From positions 196,637 through 260,636 of the forward strand of contig NZ_LYPB01000091.1 in the NCBI RefSeq assembly GCF_001653565.1: DNA of 64,000 nucleotides. Direction: 5' to 3'. The notes below the pieces were generated by a model. That model worked only from the letters and a program-made list of their open reading frames with translations, searched no databases and was not told the origin of the DNA. The position numbers and the translations under genes are program-made. Below, one piece after another: positions 16,951-25,216 of this stretch (its first letter is position 1; each line of letters opens with the position of its first letter). The DNA comes from Paenibacillus oryzisoli. Lineage in GTDB: Bacteria; Bacillota; Bacilli; Paenibacillales; NBRC-103111.

Positions 16951-18045
16951 TTATTTCTCCCCTTTTAGAAGGTCGACAATCTCTCTCACTTGCTGTGAAG
17001 TAACATCCTTACGAATCTCGACTTTGCCAATTTCGGTCGGGATGATATACACCATCGTACCTTCTTTGAATTTCTTATCATGCATCATAGCACTCATAAT
17101 GCGATCTGTGTCCAAATGTGATGGTATACGCACAGGCAATCCGTATTTCACAAATAAACCTCTGGTTACTGTGTGTATGTCCTCGCTGTAGCCAAACTGC
17201 TGAGCAAGCTTAGCAGCACCAACCATCCCAATCGCAATAGCCTCACCGTGCAGCAATTCTCCGTAGCCTGCTACGGCTTCTAATGCATGACCAATGGTGT
17301 GTCCAAGGTTCAGTATCGCACGGAGATCATTCTCGCGTTCGTCTTGGGAAACGACGATGGCTTTCACCTGACAACCTATGTAGAGTGCATAACTTAATGC
17401 TTCTGGATCTAACCCTAACAGCTTGTCTGCGTTTTCATCGCACCACTGTGTGAAAGCAGCATCCCAGATCAAGCCATGCTTGATCACTTCAGACAGGCCA
17501 GCCTTCACGTCACGCTCAGGCAGAGTTAACAGCAAGTCAATGTCGAAGAGGACGAGCTCAGGCTGGTGAAACGCCCCGATGATGTTCTTCGCCATCGGGT
17601 GGTTGACCGCGACCTTGCCGCCGACAGAACTGTCGTGGGCAAGGATGGTCGTCGGGATCTGCACGAAGCGGATCCCGCGCATAAAGCTCGCCGCAGCGAA
17701 GCCGGCGAGATCGCCGACCACGCCGCCTCCGAGGGCAATGATCGCAGAATTGCGATCAAGGCCCGCCTGGAGGGCGGCGGTGACGATTCCCTCGAGCTGC
17801 GCGAGGGATTTGGATGTTTCGCCTGCGGGCACAACGCAGGCTGTCACGGCGAAGCCGCCGTCACGGAGCAGCGTCAGGACGCGCTCCAAGTGCAAGGCCG
17901 CCACCGATTCGTCGGTGACGATGAGCAGCGGCGATTTGCGGCTAAGCTTTGCGCGATCGAACAGTGCCGAGATATTGGTAAGAATGCCTTGGCCAATATA
18001 TATGGGATAAGAACGTTCTCCAAGCTCTACGGTAAGTTCTCTCAT
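16951..18045 (-). CDS. aroB: 3-dehydroquinate synthase AroB
   Basis: 364 aa from the ATG at 18043-18045, one nt after the aroC stop, with a GGAG site inside aroC. The family normally runs about 360 residues, supporting this start over the longer frame. Landmarks: NAD-binding GGGVVGDLAGFAAASFMRG, PTTILAHDSSVGGKVAVNH, SEVIKHG and ILNLGHTIGHALE (zinc His). Carries out the second shikimate step. The middle of the gene (about 17560-17950) is far more GC-rich than its ends; see findings. Confidence 0.96.
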   Translation of the reverse strand: MRELTVELGERSYPIYIGQGILTNISALFDRAKLSRKSPLLIVTDESVAALHLERVLTLLRDGGFAVTACVVPAGETSKSLAQLEGIVTAALQAGLDRNSAIIALGGGVVGDLAGFAAASFMRGIRFVQIPTTILAHDSSVGGKVAVNHPMAKNIIGAFHQPELVLFDIDLLLTLPERDVKAGLSEVIKHGLIWDAAFTQWCDENADKLLGLDPEALSYALYIGCQVKAIVVSQDERENDLRAILNLGHTIGHALEAVAGYGELLHGEAIAIGMVGAAKLAQQFGYSEDIHTVTRGLFVKYGLPVRIPSHLDTDRIMSAMMHDKKFKEGTMVYIIPTEIGKVEIRKDVTSQQVREIVDLLKGEK

Positions 18046-18046
18046 C

Positions 18047-19210
18047 TTAGTAGTTCTCCACTTGCTTGAGGAAATTCGTAAGGTTCGTACGAATTTCTTC
18101 AATGGAGTCTCCACCGAATTTATCTAAGAGTGCATTCGCCACTTCCCAAGCAATCACATTCTCCATGATGACGCCTGCTGCTGGCACGGCACAAGTATCG
18201 GAACGCTCCACCTGAGCTGTAAATACTTCTTTCGTATCGATATCAACGCTTTGCAAAGGCTTGTACAACGTCGAGATCGGCTTCATTACACCGCGGACGA
18301 TGATTTGCTCGCCTGTTGTCATTCCGCCTTCGAATCCGCCGGCACGATTCGTTCTGCGTCTGAAACCTTCTTCTTGTGAGTACAGGATTTCGTCATGAAC
18401 ATTAGAACCTCTGCGCTCTGCCGCTTCGAAACCGATTCCGAACTCCACGCCTTTGAATGCTTGAATAGAAAGAACAGCTTGCGCAATTTTACCATCCAGT
18501 TTCCGGTCCCACTGTACATGACTACCAAGGCCAACAGGCACACCTTCGATTATTACTTCAACGATCCCGCCCAATGTATCGCCATCTTCTTTGGCAGCAT
18601 CAATGGCAGCGATCATTTTGGCTTCTGCTTCTTTGTCAACAACACGTACTGGTGATTCTTCTGTAATACGAATCAGTTCATCAACTGGAAGCTCTTGACG
18701 CTCTACTTCGACATCACCAATGCGAATAACTTGTCCAGCTACTTTGATTCCGAACTCTGCAAGCAATTGACGAGCAACAGCTCCAGTAGCTACACGCATC
18801 GTTGTTTCACGCGCACTGGATCGTTCCAAAATATTACGCAAATCTTTTTGATTATATTTGAGGCCGCCATTTAAATCCGCATGTCCAGGACGAGGACGGT
18901 TCACACGGCGTTTGCCTTCGTTATCTTCTTCAACAGGTTCAATCCCCATAACCGAAGTCCAATGTTTCCAGTCATTATTCACGACAACAAGCGCGATAGG
19001 TGCACCTGTAGTTTTACCATGACGTACGCCACCTGCAATCGTAGCCGTATCCTTCTCAATTTGCATCCGACGACCACGACCATAGCCTTTTTGACGTCTA
19101 TGTAATTGATGGTTTAAGTCTTCAAAGTTAAGGTTTACATTGCTTGGAAACCCTTCAATAATCGCAGTGAGCTGCGGGCCATGCGTTTCACCTGCTGTTA
19201 AATATCTCAC
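18047..19210 (-). CDS. aroC: Chorismate synthase AroC (aroF in B. subtilis nomenclature)
   Basis: 387 aa; makes chorismate from EPSP using reduced FMN. GTG start after AGGGGG. Family signatures: GETHGPQLTAIIEG at the N-terminus, RRQKGYGRGRRM, RPGHADLNGGLKY, SSARETTMRVATGAVAR and DTCAVPAAGVI. First gene of the aroC-aroB-aroH-trp unit, transcribed from the promoter at 19363-19391 with a leader of about 145 nt. Chorismate from this enzyme feeds TrpE, AroH and MqnA in the same window. Confidence 0.97.
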   Translation of the reverse strand: MRYLTAGETHGPQLTAIIEGFPSNVNLNFEDLNHQLHRRQKGYGRGRRMQIEKDTATIAGGVRHGKTTGAPIALVVVNNDWKHWTSVMGIEPVEEDNEGKRRVNRPRPGHADLNGGLKYNQKDLRNILERSSARETTMRVATGAVARQLLAEFGIKVAGQVIRIGDVEVERQELPVDELIRITEESPVRVVDKEAEAKMIAAIDAAKEDGDTLGGIVEVIIEGVPVGLGSHVQWDRKLDGKIAQAVLSIQAFKGVEFGIGFEAAERRGSNVHDEILYSQEEGFRRRTNRAGGFEGGMTTGEQIIVRGVMKPISTLYKPLQSVDIDTKEVFTAQVERSDTCAVPAAGVIMENVIAWEVANALLDKFGGDSIEEIRTNLTNFLKQVENY

Positions 19211-19362
19211 AATCCGTTACCCCCTAAGAATTTTACGAAGAACATCGAACTCCGTATATAAACATACTAGTATGGAAAAACCGAACTTACTAACTTCATG
19301 CGCCACGAAAAAACATGCACTATCTAGCACTTTAGCGCTTTGACGCGCGATTATCTGTTGTC

Positions 19363-19391
19363 ATTATAGTATAGCTACTCAGGTTTGGCAA
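19363..19391 (-). promoter_or_regulatory. Sigma-A promoter for aroC
   Basis: Minus-strand TTGCCA, 17-nt spacer, perfect TATAAT. The leader to the aroC GTG is about 145 nt. I see no T-box, TRAP triplets or terminator in it, only a 12-nt palindrome at 19263-19274. Confidence 0.8.
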
Positions 19392-19403
19392 CAACACAAA
19401 TGC

Positions 19404-19451
19404 AAAAACACGCTTCACAGGTCAGGGACAAACCCTTCCGCGCAAGCGTGT
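19404..19451 (-). terminator. Terminator after the 54-aa HTH ORF
   Basis: Minus-strand ACACGCTT pairs with AAGCGTGT across a 28-nt partly paired loop (AAGGG/CCCT), followed by TTTTTG. It starts 23 nt beyond the stop at 19475 and isolates the small ORF and cheR from the aroC promoter. Confidence 0.75.
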
Positions 19452-19474
19452 CATTATCTAATCAGGAACCACAA

Positions 19475-19639
19475 TTACCCGTGCATATGCTGCTTCTGGA
19501 CGACCCTCGGAGGCTCACTAAGCTGAGGATCATTCATTAGTCCTGTAATTTGTGAGGAATCCACTCCTAAGATCTGAGCACATTCTTGAATGGAAATCAT
19601 TCCTCTGCGATAAGCGGTAATCACCTTGCGTTTGTCCAT
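19475..19639 (-). CDS. Small 54-aa helix-turn-helix-like protein
   Basis: ATG at 19637-19639 after a GGGGGC site; stop TAA at 19475. Residues 1-38 read as a helix-turn-helix: AYRRGMISIQECAQILGVDS, then SQITGLMND. The tail is PPRVVQKQHMHG. There is no other domain. It lies 91 nt downstream of cheR and has its own terminator. The good ribosome binding site, plausible DNA-binding fold and terminator support a real gene; the function is unknown. Confidence 0.7.
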   Translation of the reverse strand: MDKRKVITAYRRGMISIQECAQILGVDSSQITGLMNDPQLSEPPRVVQKQHMHG

Positions 19640-19730
19640 GATAGCCCCCTAAGCGTGTATGCATTGTTCAAAGCTTGGTGTTCCCTCACTTTGCATTGCT
19701 ACATCTTAGTATTGGAAAATAAGGAAGTTC

Positions 19731-20513
19731 TTATACTCCCTTTTTCCGATAAAAGAATGTTTCAGCCGCTTCCAGTTCATATTGACTAGGGGAAAATATC
19801 TGCTCTGTCGAACCAACGAAAAGAAGACCGCCTGGTTTTAGGGCTTTGGCAAACTTCTGGTACAGCACATGCTTCGCTTCTTCCGTAAAATAAATAATGA
19901 CATTACGACATACGATGAGATCGTAACCGGTATCAAATGTATCAACAAGCAGATTTTGCTTTTGAAATTTCACTGCCTTTTTGAGTTCATCCGAAACGTG
20001 ATACATCAAGCCATCTTGTTTAAAATATTTCTTCACATAGTTACTTGGTACATCACGTACAGAACGATCCAAGTACAACCCTTTACGTGCTTTCTCCAAG
20101 GCGCCATCGTCAATATCTGTCGCGTGTAAGCTCGTTTCACCCAATGCACCTTGCTCCGCTAAAATCATAGCTAACGTGTAAGGTTCTTCACCTGTAGAGC
20201 AGGCTGCACTCCAAATCTTCAACCGTCGATTACGCTTAAGCATCTCTGGAATGAATTTCTGTTCCACTAGCTCCCAACGGTTCGGGTTTCTCCAGAACTC
20301 TGAAACATTGATCGTCATCCGATCCAAGAATTCATAGAACAGTTCCTTGTCCTTCATCATCGCTTCAAAAAAAGAAATAAACGTATTGTAACCTCGCTTC
20401 ATCCGCAAGGTAGTTAGTCGTCTCTTCATTTGCGCTTCTTTATATAACGCAAGATCAATGGACGTGTGTTCCTTAATTTTTTTAATAAACAACAAAAAAT
20501 CTTGATCTTCCAT
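19731..20513 (-). CDS. cheR: Chemotaxis protein methyltransferase CheR
   Basis: 260 aa from the ATG at 20511-20513, nine nt after AAGGTGG. SAM-dependent methylation of glutamates in chemoreceptors. The N-terminal helical domain has LALYKEAQMKRRL; the catalytic domain shows IWSAACSTGEEPYTLAM (SAM-binding), ATDIDDGALEKA, YDLIVCRNVIIYF and LFVGSTEQI. It follows ndk as in B. subtilis, though here a terminator separates the two. Confidence 0.95.
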   Translation of the reverse strand: MEDQDFLLFIKKIKEHTSIDLALYKEAQMKRRLTTLRMKRGYNTFISFFEAMMKDKELFYEFLDRMTINVSEFWRNPNRWELVEQKFIPEMLKRNRRLKIWSAACSTGEEPYTLAMILAEQGALGETSLHATDIDDGALEKARKGLYLDRSVRDVPSNYVKKYFKQDGLMYHVSDELKKAVKFQKQNLLVDTFDTGYDLIVCRNVIIYFTEEAKHVLYQKFAKALKPGGLLFVGSTEQIFSPSQYELEAAETFFYRKKGV

Positions 20514-20585
20514 GCTGTGCACCCACCTTGATCATTATGTACCTTGATACATTCTGTGTGGATTTAACAAATTCCTTTATATAAA

Positions 20586-20625
20586 AACAAAAAGAACCTG
20601 AATCGTCTCAGATATCAGATTCTTT
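20586..20625 (-). terminator. Terminator after ndk
   Basis: Minus-strand AGAATCTGA pairs with TTCAGGTTCT (one G-U pair) and is followed by TTTTTG. It lies 12 nt past the ndk stop. Confidence 0.75.
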
Positions 20626-20636
20626 GCGTTATGCGT

Positions 20637-21080
20637 TTAGATCCATTCTTGTATGTTCTTTGAATATGTAAATATTTCGTTTGGCTGAAAGAAATTATTG
20701 ATTTCACGCTGGGCACTTTCAGGTGAATCAGACCCATGAATCAGATTGAGATTCGTATGTACAGCATAATCACCACGAATGGTTCCAGGTGCGGCTTCCA
20801 ATGAATTCGTTTTGCCAATCATGGTTCTGGACAATGCGATAACTTGATCACCGTGCCATACCATTGCAAAAACCGGTCCTGATGTAATAAAATTCACAAG
20901 TCTCTCGAAAAAATCTTTTCCCTTATGCTCCGCATAGTGAATCTCGGCTTGTTCTCGGGAAATAACCGTCAACTTACTTGCAATCAATTGAAACCCTTTC
21001 TGTTCAAACCGTTTTACAATCTCGCCAATAAGACCACGTTGTACACCATCTGGTTTAACCATAAGAAATGTTTTTTCCAT
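20637..21080 (-). CDS. ndk: Nucleoside diphosphate kinase Ndk
   Basis: 147 aa; transfers gamma-phosphate between nucleoside triphosphates and diphosphates. The active-site histidine is in NLIHGSDSPESAQREI (about residues 113-128), and the N-terminus reads FLMVKPDGVQRG. It is a standard family member in the conserved hepT-ndk-cheR order. The start follows AGGAGG. Confidence 0.97.
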   Translation of the reverse strand: MEKTFLMVKPDGVQRGLIGEIVKRFEQKGFQLIASKLTVISREQAEIHYAEHKGKDFFERLVNFITSGPVFAMVWHGDQVIALSRTMIGKTNSLEAAPGTIRGDYAVHTNLNLIHGSDSPESAQREINNFFQPNEIFTYSKNIQEWI

Positions 21081-21139
21081 TGGAAGACTACCTCCTAAAA
21101 GTTTTCGTCAGAAAACTAGCTTCGTAAGCATTCACTTCG

Positions 21140-22117
21140 TTAATAAGATCGATTCCCAATAAAATGAGCGATTTCGATAAGATCTTTCTTCGCTTGGTTA
21201 TTAGGCAGCTTGTCTAATGACGAAATCGCTTTATCAATATACACCTGGGAGAGTCGATCGGCTTCCTTGATGCCAGCACTGCCTCGAATCATTTCTAAGA
21301 ATCGACTTACATCGGTTTGTCCATCCAGTTTATGTATTCGATCAAGTTCTGTCAATATCATCGGCTTTATAGCTGGATCTTGTAGACACAAGATGATGGG
21401 CAGCGTAATATTCCCTTGCTTGACATCACTTCCCGGCGGTTTCCCGATCTGTTTCTCGGTACCTGTTAAATCCAGAATGTCATCCCTGATTTGGAAGGCC
21501 ATACCTACATTATAACCAAAATTATACAATTTAGTGCTCAACCAGTCAGGAGCGCCTGAAGCCATAGCACCTAATTGGCAAGAGATCGCGATTAACAACG
21601 CAGTTTTGCGCCTAATGCGAAGCAAATAGTCGCGAATGGATTGCTCAGAATGAAAGAAAAAACGAATTTGCTCCATTTCTCCAATGGACATTTCTACAAT
21701 CGCCTTGGACATAATCTGATGAACTCTCGGATCTGGAATCTGAGTGATTACACCTAGCGCTCTTGCAAATATATAATCTCCCGTAAACATGGCTATACGA
21801 TTATCCCATTTGGAGCGAACCGTTAATTGACCACGCCGTGTGTTAGCATCATCAATCACGTCATCGTGCACAAGCGAAGCCATATGAATAAGTTCTAATG
21901 GGACTGCTACGTGTTTCATTGTTTGAAGTTCATAGTTGCCAAATTCACCAGACAGCAGAACGAAAACGGGTCTTATCCGTTTCCCTCCCGCTTTAAGTAA
22001 ATGAATTGAAGTTTCTCTTAAGAGAGAATGATCGTTATTCACACTCTCTTCCAGCTCTTTTTCTATCGCTGAAATATCTCTTCTTTTTCTGGCGTATATC
22101 TCCAACAAATTTTTCAT
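21140..22117 (-). CDS. hepT: Heptaprenyl diphosphate synthase component II HepT
   Basis: 325-aa trans-prenyltransferase, the catalytic subunit that builds the C35 side chain of menaquinone-7. The first aspartate-rich motif is DDVIDDANTRRG (about residues 87-98) and the second is QIRDDILDLTG. KAGGKRIRP binds IPP. It needs the small subunit HepS, encoded 3.1 kb upstream in the same strand order. Its start overlaps the mqnA stop (ATGA), so translation is coupled. Confidence 0.96.
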   Translation of the reverse strand: MKNLLEIYARKRRDISAIEKELEESVNNDHSLLRETSIHLLKAGGKRIRPVFVLLSGEFGNYELQTMKHVAVPLELIHMASLVHDDVIDDANTRRGQLTVRSKWDNRIAMFTGDYIFARALGVITQIPDPRVHQIMSKAIVEMSIGEMEQIRFFFHSEQSIRDYLLRIRRKTALLIAISCQLGAMASGAPDWLSTKLYNFGYNVGMAFQIRDDILDLTGTEKQIGKPPGSDVKQGNITLPIILCLQDPAIKPMILTELDRIHKLDGQTDVSRFLEMIRGSAGIKEADRLSQVYIDKAISSLDKLPNNQAKKDLIEIAHFIGNRSY

Positions 22118-22977
22118 TCGGTCACCCGTGCCAAATTATTATCTTCCCAAATACCAATCTGAACTGGCTTCGGCAAGAAACCAAGTTCGTAACAGTACTG
22201 ATAGTACGATTGAAGTCCTTCCCACTGCTCAGCAGCGAAATCATAACACAAAGTATGAAAATAATGATGCCAATAGTCGGAACTGCCGCCTACGGTAGCT
22301 CGTGCCTCTTCAATCATATATTTCGGCTCGCGATGTGCTTTTTCCTTACTAGCCTTAAATGCTTCAAAAATCGTAGTAACAAGCTCTGGATATTTACGAA
22401 TCGTTTCTTTACGGATTGCCCAGACAGCGAATGTCATCCATTTCCCCGTCCATTTGGCCCACTCTTGACCAAGGTCCGTAATCATATACTTCTGATTCCG
22501 CCAACTTTCCTTAATGGCATCGTCACCAATGAGAAGAGCAGCATCTGCTCCCTCCATCATTTGCTCTAAATTCGGTTTCGCATACTCGTACGTCGGCTTG
22601 CCTTTATAAAACTTTTCCAGAATAATTTTGAGTAAATTAACGGAAGTCGCAGACGTCGTAGGAAGCATAATTTTCCCATTCACAATTTCCCGTAATGGCT
22701 TGTCATGGAAAAGTAAAATGGAGTTGACCTCACCATAAGAGCTAACGGATAGATCCGGAAAAAGCATATAATCCTCAAAAAATTGACCATATGAAAATGA
22801 AGAAATCGGGCCCATATCAATTTGGCCTTCAGCCATCGCTTTATTCAGTGATGTAGGTACCTGTTCAATTATATCGACTTCAGAACTATTCATTTCCTCA
22901 GGAAAATAATAATAGATCGGCCACACATTCGTATAATTGATTCGACCTATTCGAATTTTAGGGTCTAGGCTGCTCAT
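22114..22977 (-). CDS. mqnA: Chorismate dehydratase MqnA (futalosine menaquinone pathway)
   Basis: 287 aa from the ATG at 22975-22977, preceded by GGGGGG; the longer frame lacks a site. It is a periplasmic-binding-protein-like fold of the MqnA/MqnD family: RIGRINYTNVWPIYY at the start, MGPISSFSYG, LPTTSATSVNLLK and DAALLIGDDAI. MqnA turns chorismate into 3-[(1-carboxyvinyl)oxy]benzoate, the first step of the futalosine route. MqnD is related, but the placement with ubiX and ubiA and the motifs favour MqnA. It overlaps ubiX by 20 nt and hepT by 4 nt. This gene has no counterpart at this place in B. subtilis. Confidence 0.87.
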   Translation of the reverse strand: MSSLDPKIRIGRINYTNVWPIYYYFPEEMNSSEVDIIEQVPTSLNKAMAEGQIDMGPISSFSYGQFFEDYMLFPDLSVSSYGEVNSILLFHDKPLREIVNGKIMLPTTSATSVNLLKIILEKFYKGKPTYEYAKPNLEQMMEGADAALLIGDDAIKESWRNQKYMITDLGQEWAKWTGKWMTFAVWAIRKETIRKYPELVTTIFEAFKASKEKAHREPKYMIEEARATVGGSSDYWHHYFHTLCYDFAAEQWEGLQSYYQYCYELGFLPKPVQIGIWEDNNLARVTE

Positions 22978-23572
22978 CAATATCCCCCCATCTGCGGTAC
23001 AAGGAATGATCAATCTCCATGCTATCCATCACTTTACCTACCAAAAAGTCAACCATCTCATCGATTGAGCGCGGACGATTGTAGAAGGCTGGCATAGCCG
23101 GTATCATTCGTACACCCATTCTTGTTAGGGTTAGCATATTTTCTAAGTGTATAGCATGCAGAGGTGTTTCCCTCGGCACCAGAATTAATTTTCTTCCTTC
23201 TTTCAGCATGACGTCCGCGGTACGCTCAAGTAAGTTATCGGACGAACCATGCGCAATGCCGGATAATGTCCCCATCGAACATGGAATGACAACCATCCCC
23301 TTGGTGCGAAAAGAACCACTTGCCACTGTCGCTCCAATATTCGCTACGGGGTGATATTCATACGAGCCTGCTCGTCCACCGAAGTGTTTCTCTAGTACCT
23401 CTGTGCGTTTCGATACATGCCAATCATGTTCATCTTGCAGAACACGCCATCCGGCATCTGAAATAATAAGATGTACATCTAAACCAAGATCCAATAGTAC
23501 TTCACATAATCTAACGCCGTAGATAGCTCCACTCGCACCCGAAATACCAATAACCCAATTACCTTTACTCAT
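22958..23572 (-). CDS. ubiX: UbiX-like flavin prenyltransferase
   Basis: 204-aa flavoprotein of the UbiX/Pad family that makes prenylated FMN for UbiD-type decarboxylases. Motifs: ISGASGAIYGVRL (FMN-binding, residues 10-22), VASGSFRTKGMVVIPCSMGTL split across strands, and LVPRETPLHAIHLENML. In futalosine organisms a UbiX/UbiD pair (MqnM/MqnL) removes the carboxylate after prenylation; no UbiD partner is in this window. Overlaps both mqnA and the ubiA gene. Confidence 0.92.
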   Translation of the reverse strand: MSKGNWVIGISGASGAIYGVRLCEVLLDLGLDVHLIISDAGWRVLQDEHDWHVSKRTEVLEKHFGGRAGSYEYHPVANIGATVASGSFRTKGMVVIPCSMGTLSGIAHGSSDNLLERTADVMLKEGRKLILVPRETPLHAIHLENMLTLTRMGVRMIPAMPAFYNRPRSIDEMVDFLVGKVMDSMEIDHSLYRRWGDIDEQPRP

Positions 23573-24444
23573 GAGTGCTTGCTCACAAGAACATCAAGTA
23601 AGGTGAAGGTAAACATCACTAAACTCAATATGCCATTCATCGTGAAGAAAGCCGTATTTAATTTGGACAAATCCTGCGGAGTCACAAGCCGATGTTCTTT
23701 AAACAGCAGGATATAGGCAATCACTAATCCGATCAAATATAACCAACTAAGATGCGTTATGAAAAACAACGATACTAAACCGATTGCAGTTAAGACATGC
23801 AGGACACGTGCTGTTTGTAGCGCTGCTTTGATACCAAATCGACTTGGGAGTGAATGCAACCCTTCCTTACGATCAAACTCGGCATCCTGGCAAGCATAAA
23901 TAAGATCGAAACCTGCACTCCAACATGCAACGGTTAGGAAAAAGATGATTGACGACCATGTAAATTCACCTGTAATCGCAATCCAACCCCCGAGCGGAGC
24001 AAGCCCCAACGTCAGACCCAGCACGAAATGGCATGTCCACGTGAACCTTTTGGTATAGGAATATATCACAAGAAAGAAAACAGCAATAGGGAGCAGTTTC
24101 ATGGACAATGTACTTAGATGATAGGTTGCCCAGAAAAGAACAGCAAACGAAATGACAATATAAAGAATCACTTGCGGTATTGAAATGAGCCCGGCTGGAA
24201 TAGCACGATTCGCAGTTCTTGGATTACGCTTATCAATAGCTTGATCAATTACACGATTCAAGGCCATCGCGGCAGTTCGTGCTCCCACCATAGCTAAGGT
24301 GATCCACCCGATCTGTGCCCAGCTAGGTAAGTGACCTTGCCACACAACGGAACCCAGAATAGCTCCCATGAAAGCAAATGGTAACGCAAACACACTGTGT
24401 TCAAATTTAATCATCTCGAGAAATATTTTTAGTTTAGTAAACAT
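23569..24444 (-). CDS. mqnP: UbiA family polyprenyltransferase, probable MqnP
   Basis: 291-aa integral membrane prenyltransferase with about eight helices. The first aspartate-rich motif is ALNRVIDQAIDKRNPRTANR (about residues 61-80) and the second is YACQDAEFDRKEGLHSLP. It attaches the heptaprenyl chain to the naphthoate. It differs from the MenA branch and sits with mqnA and ubiX, so I infer the futalosine-pathway enzyme MqnP. Start after GGAGTG; its stop overlaps the ubiX start. Confidence 0.85.
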   Translation of the reverse strand: MFTKLKIFLEMIKFEHSVFALPFAFMGAILGSVVWQGHLPSWAQIGWITLAMVGARTAAMALNRVIDQAIDKRNPRTANRAIPAGLISIPQVILYIVISFAVLFWATYHLSTLSMKLLPIAVFFLVIYSYTKRFTWTCHFVLGLTLGLAPLGGWIAITGEFTWSSIIFFLTVACWSAGFDLIYACQDAEFDRKEGLHSLPSRFGIKAALQTARVLHVLTAIGLVSLFFITHLSWLYLIGLVIAYILLFKEHRLVTPQDLSKLNTAFFTMNGILSLVMFTFTLLDVLVSKHS

Positions 24445-24451
24445 ATGTGTA

Positions 24452-25204
24452 TTACACTCCTGATTTCTTATTCCCTTTAGTCCCTACATGTAGTGCGGCG
24501 ACTCCACCAAAGAGTGGATGGGCTTGTACATGATCTAAACCATTCTTCGAGAAGATAGCCGCGAGTTGCTTATGATCTGGAAAAGAAATTAATGATTCCG
24601 GTAACCACTTGTATTGTTCATACTTCTTTACAATCAATTTACCAAGGAACGGCATGATATGCCGAAAATATACATAATAAATGGACTTAAACGGTTGCCA
24701 CGTTGGTTTGGATAACTCTAAAGACACAACTAGTCCTCCGGGCTTGACGACACGTTGCATTTCACGAATAACCTGCTCAAGATCGGGAACGTTACGCAGG
24801 GCAAACCCGATTGTAGCAAAGTCAAACGTATTGTCGTCAAACGGAAGACTCATCGCATTTCCTTGTATAAGCTCGACTTGCTGATCTAAGCGTAATTGAT
24901 TAATTTTCTCCGCACCAATATCCAGCATGTTCTGACTGAAATCCAATCCAACCATTTTCCCTGTTCCACTCGCCTGTGCTAAACTAATTGTCCAATCACA
25001 AGTTCCACAGCATAAATCTATGGCTGTATCCCCAGGCTGCACGTTCATCTTCTTCATTGCAAATTTGCGCCAAGCTTTGTGCCGATTAAAACTAATGATA
25101 TTATTCATCAAATCATATTTAGGTGCGATACTTTCAAAAACATCATGTACAAATTCTTCTTTACTTTTCCCTTTTTTATCACTATTCGTATTGCTTACAC
25201 TCAT
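24452..25204 (-). CDS. menG: Demethylmenaquinone methyltransferase MenG (UbiE family)
   Basis: 250-aa SAM-dependent methyltransferase that performs the last step to menaquinone. Motifs: FESIAPKYDLMNNIISF (N-terminal UbiE signature), AIDLCCGTCDWT (SAM loop; most homologues have G rather than C before the last T), GLDFSQNML and FALRNVPD. It is shared by the classical and futalosine routes. It lies between hepS and the prenyltransferase gene. Confidence 0.95.
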   Translation of the reverse strand: MSVSNTNSDKKGKSKEEFVHDVFESIAPKYDLMNNIISFNRHKAWRKFAMKKMNVQPGDTAIDLCCGTCDWTISLAQASGTGKMVGLDFSQNMLDIGAEKINQLRLDQQVELIQGNAMSLPFDDNTFDFATIGFALRNVPDLEQVIREMQRVVKPGGLVVSLELSKPTWQPFKSIYYVYFRHIMPFLGKLIVKKYEQYKWLPESLISFPDHKQLAAIFSKNGLDHVQAHPLFGGVAALHVGTKGNKKSGV

Positions 25205-25216
25205 TCCCAGGTCCCC

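Noticed and set aside
17566..18069. Long plus-strand open frames opposite aroB
   Set aside because: They lie wholly within the GC-rich patch of aroB, have no ribosome binding site and code for Arg/Asp-rich low-quality sequence. They are shadows of the real gene.
19263..19274. Palindrome CATACTAGTATG in the aroC leader
   Set aside because: A lone 12-nt palindrome with no second copy near other promoters; too little to call an operator.
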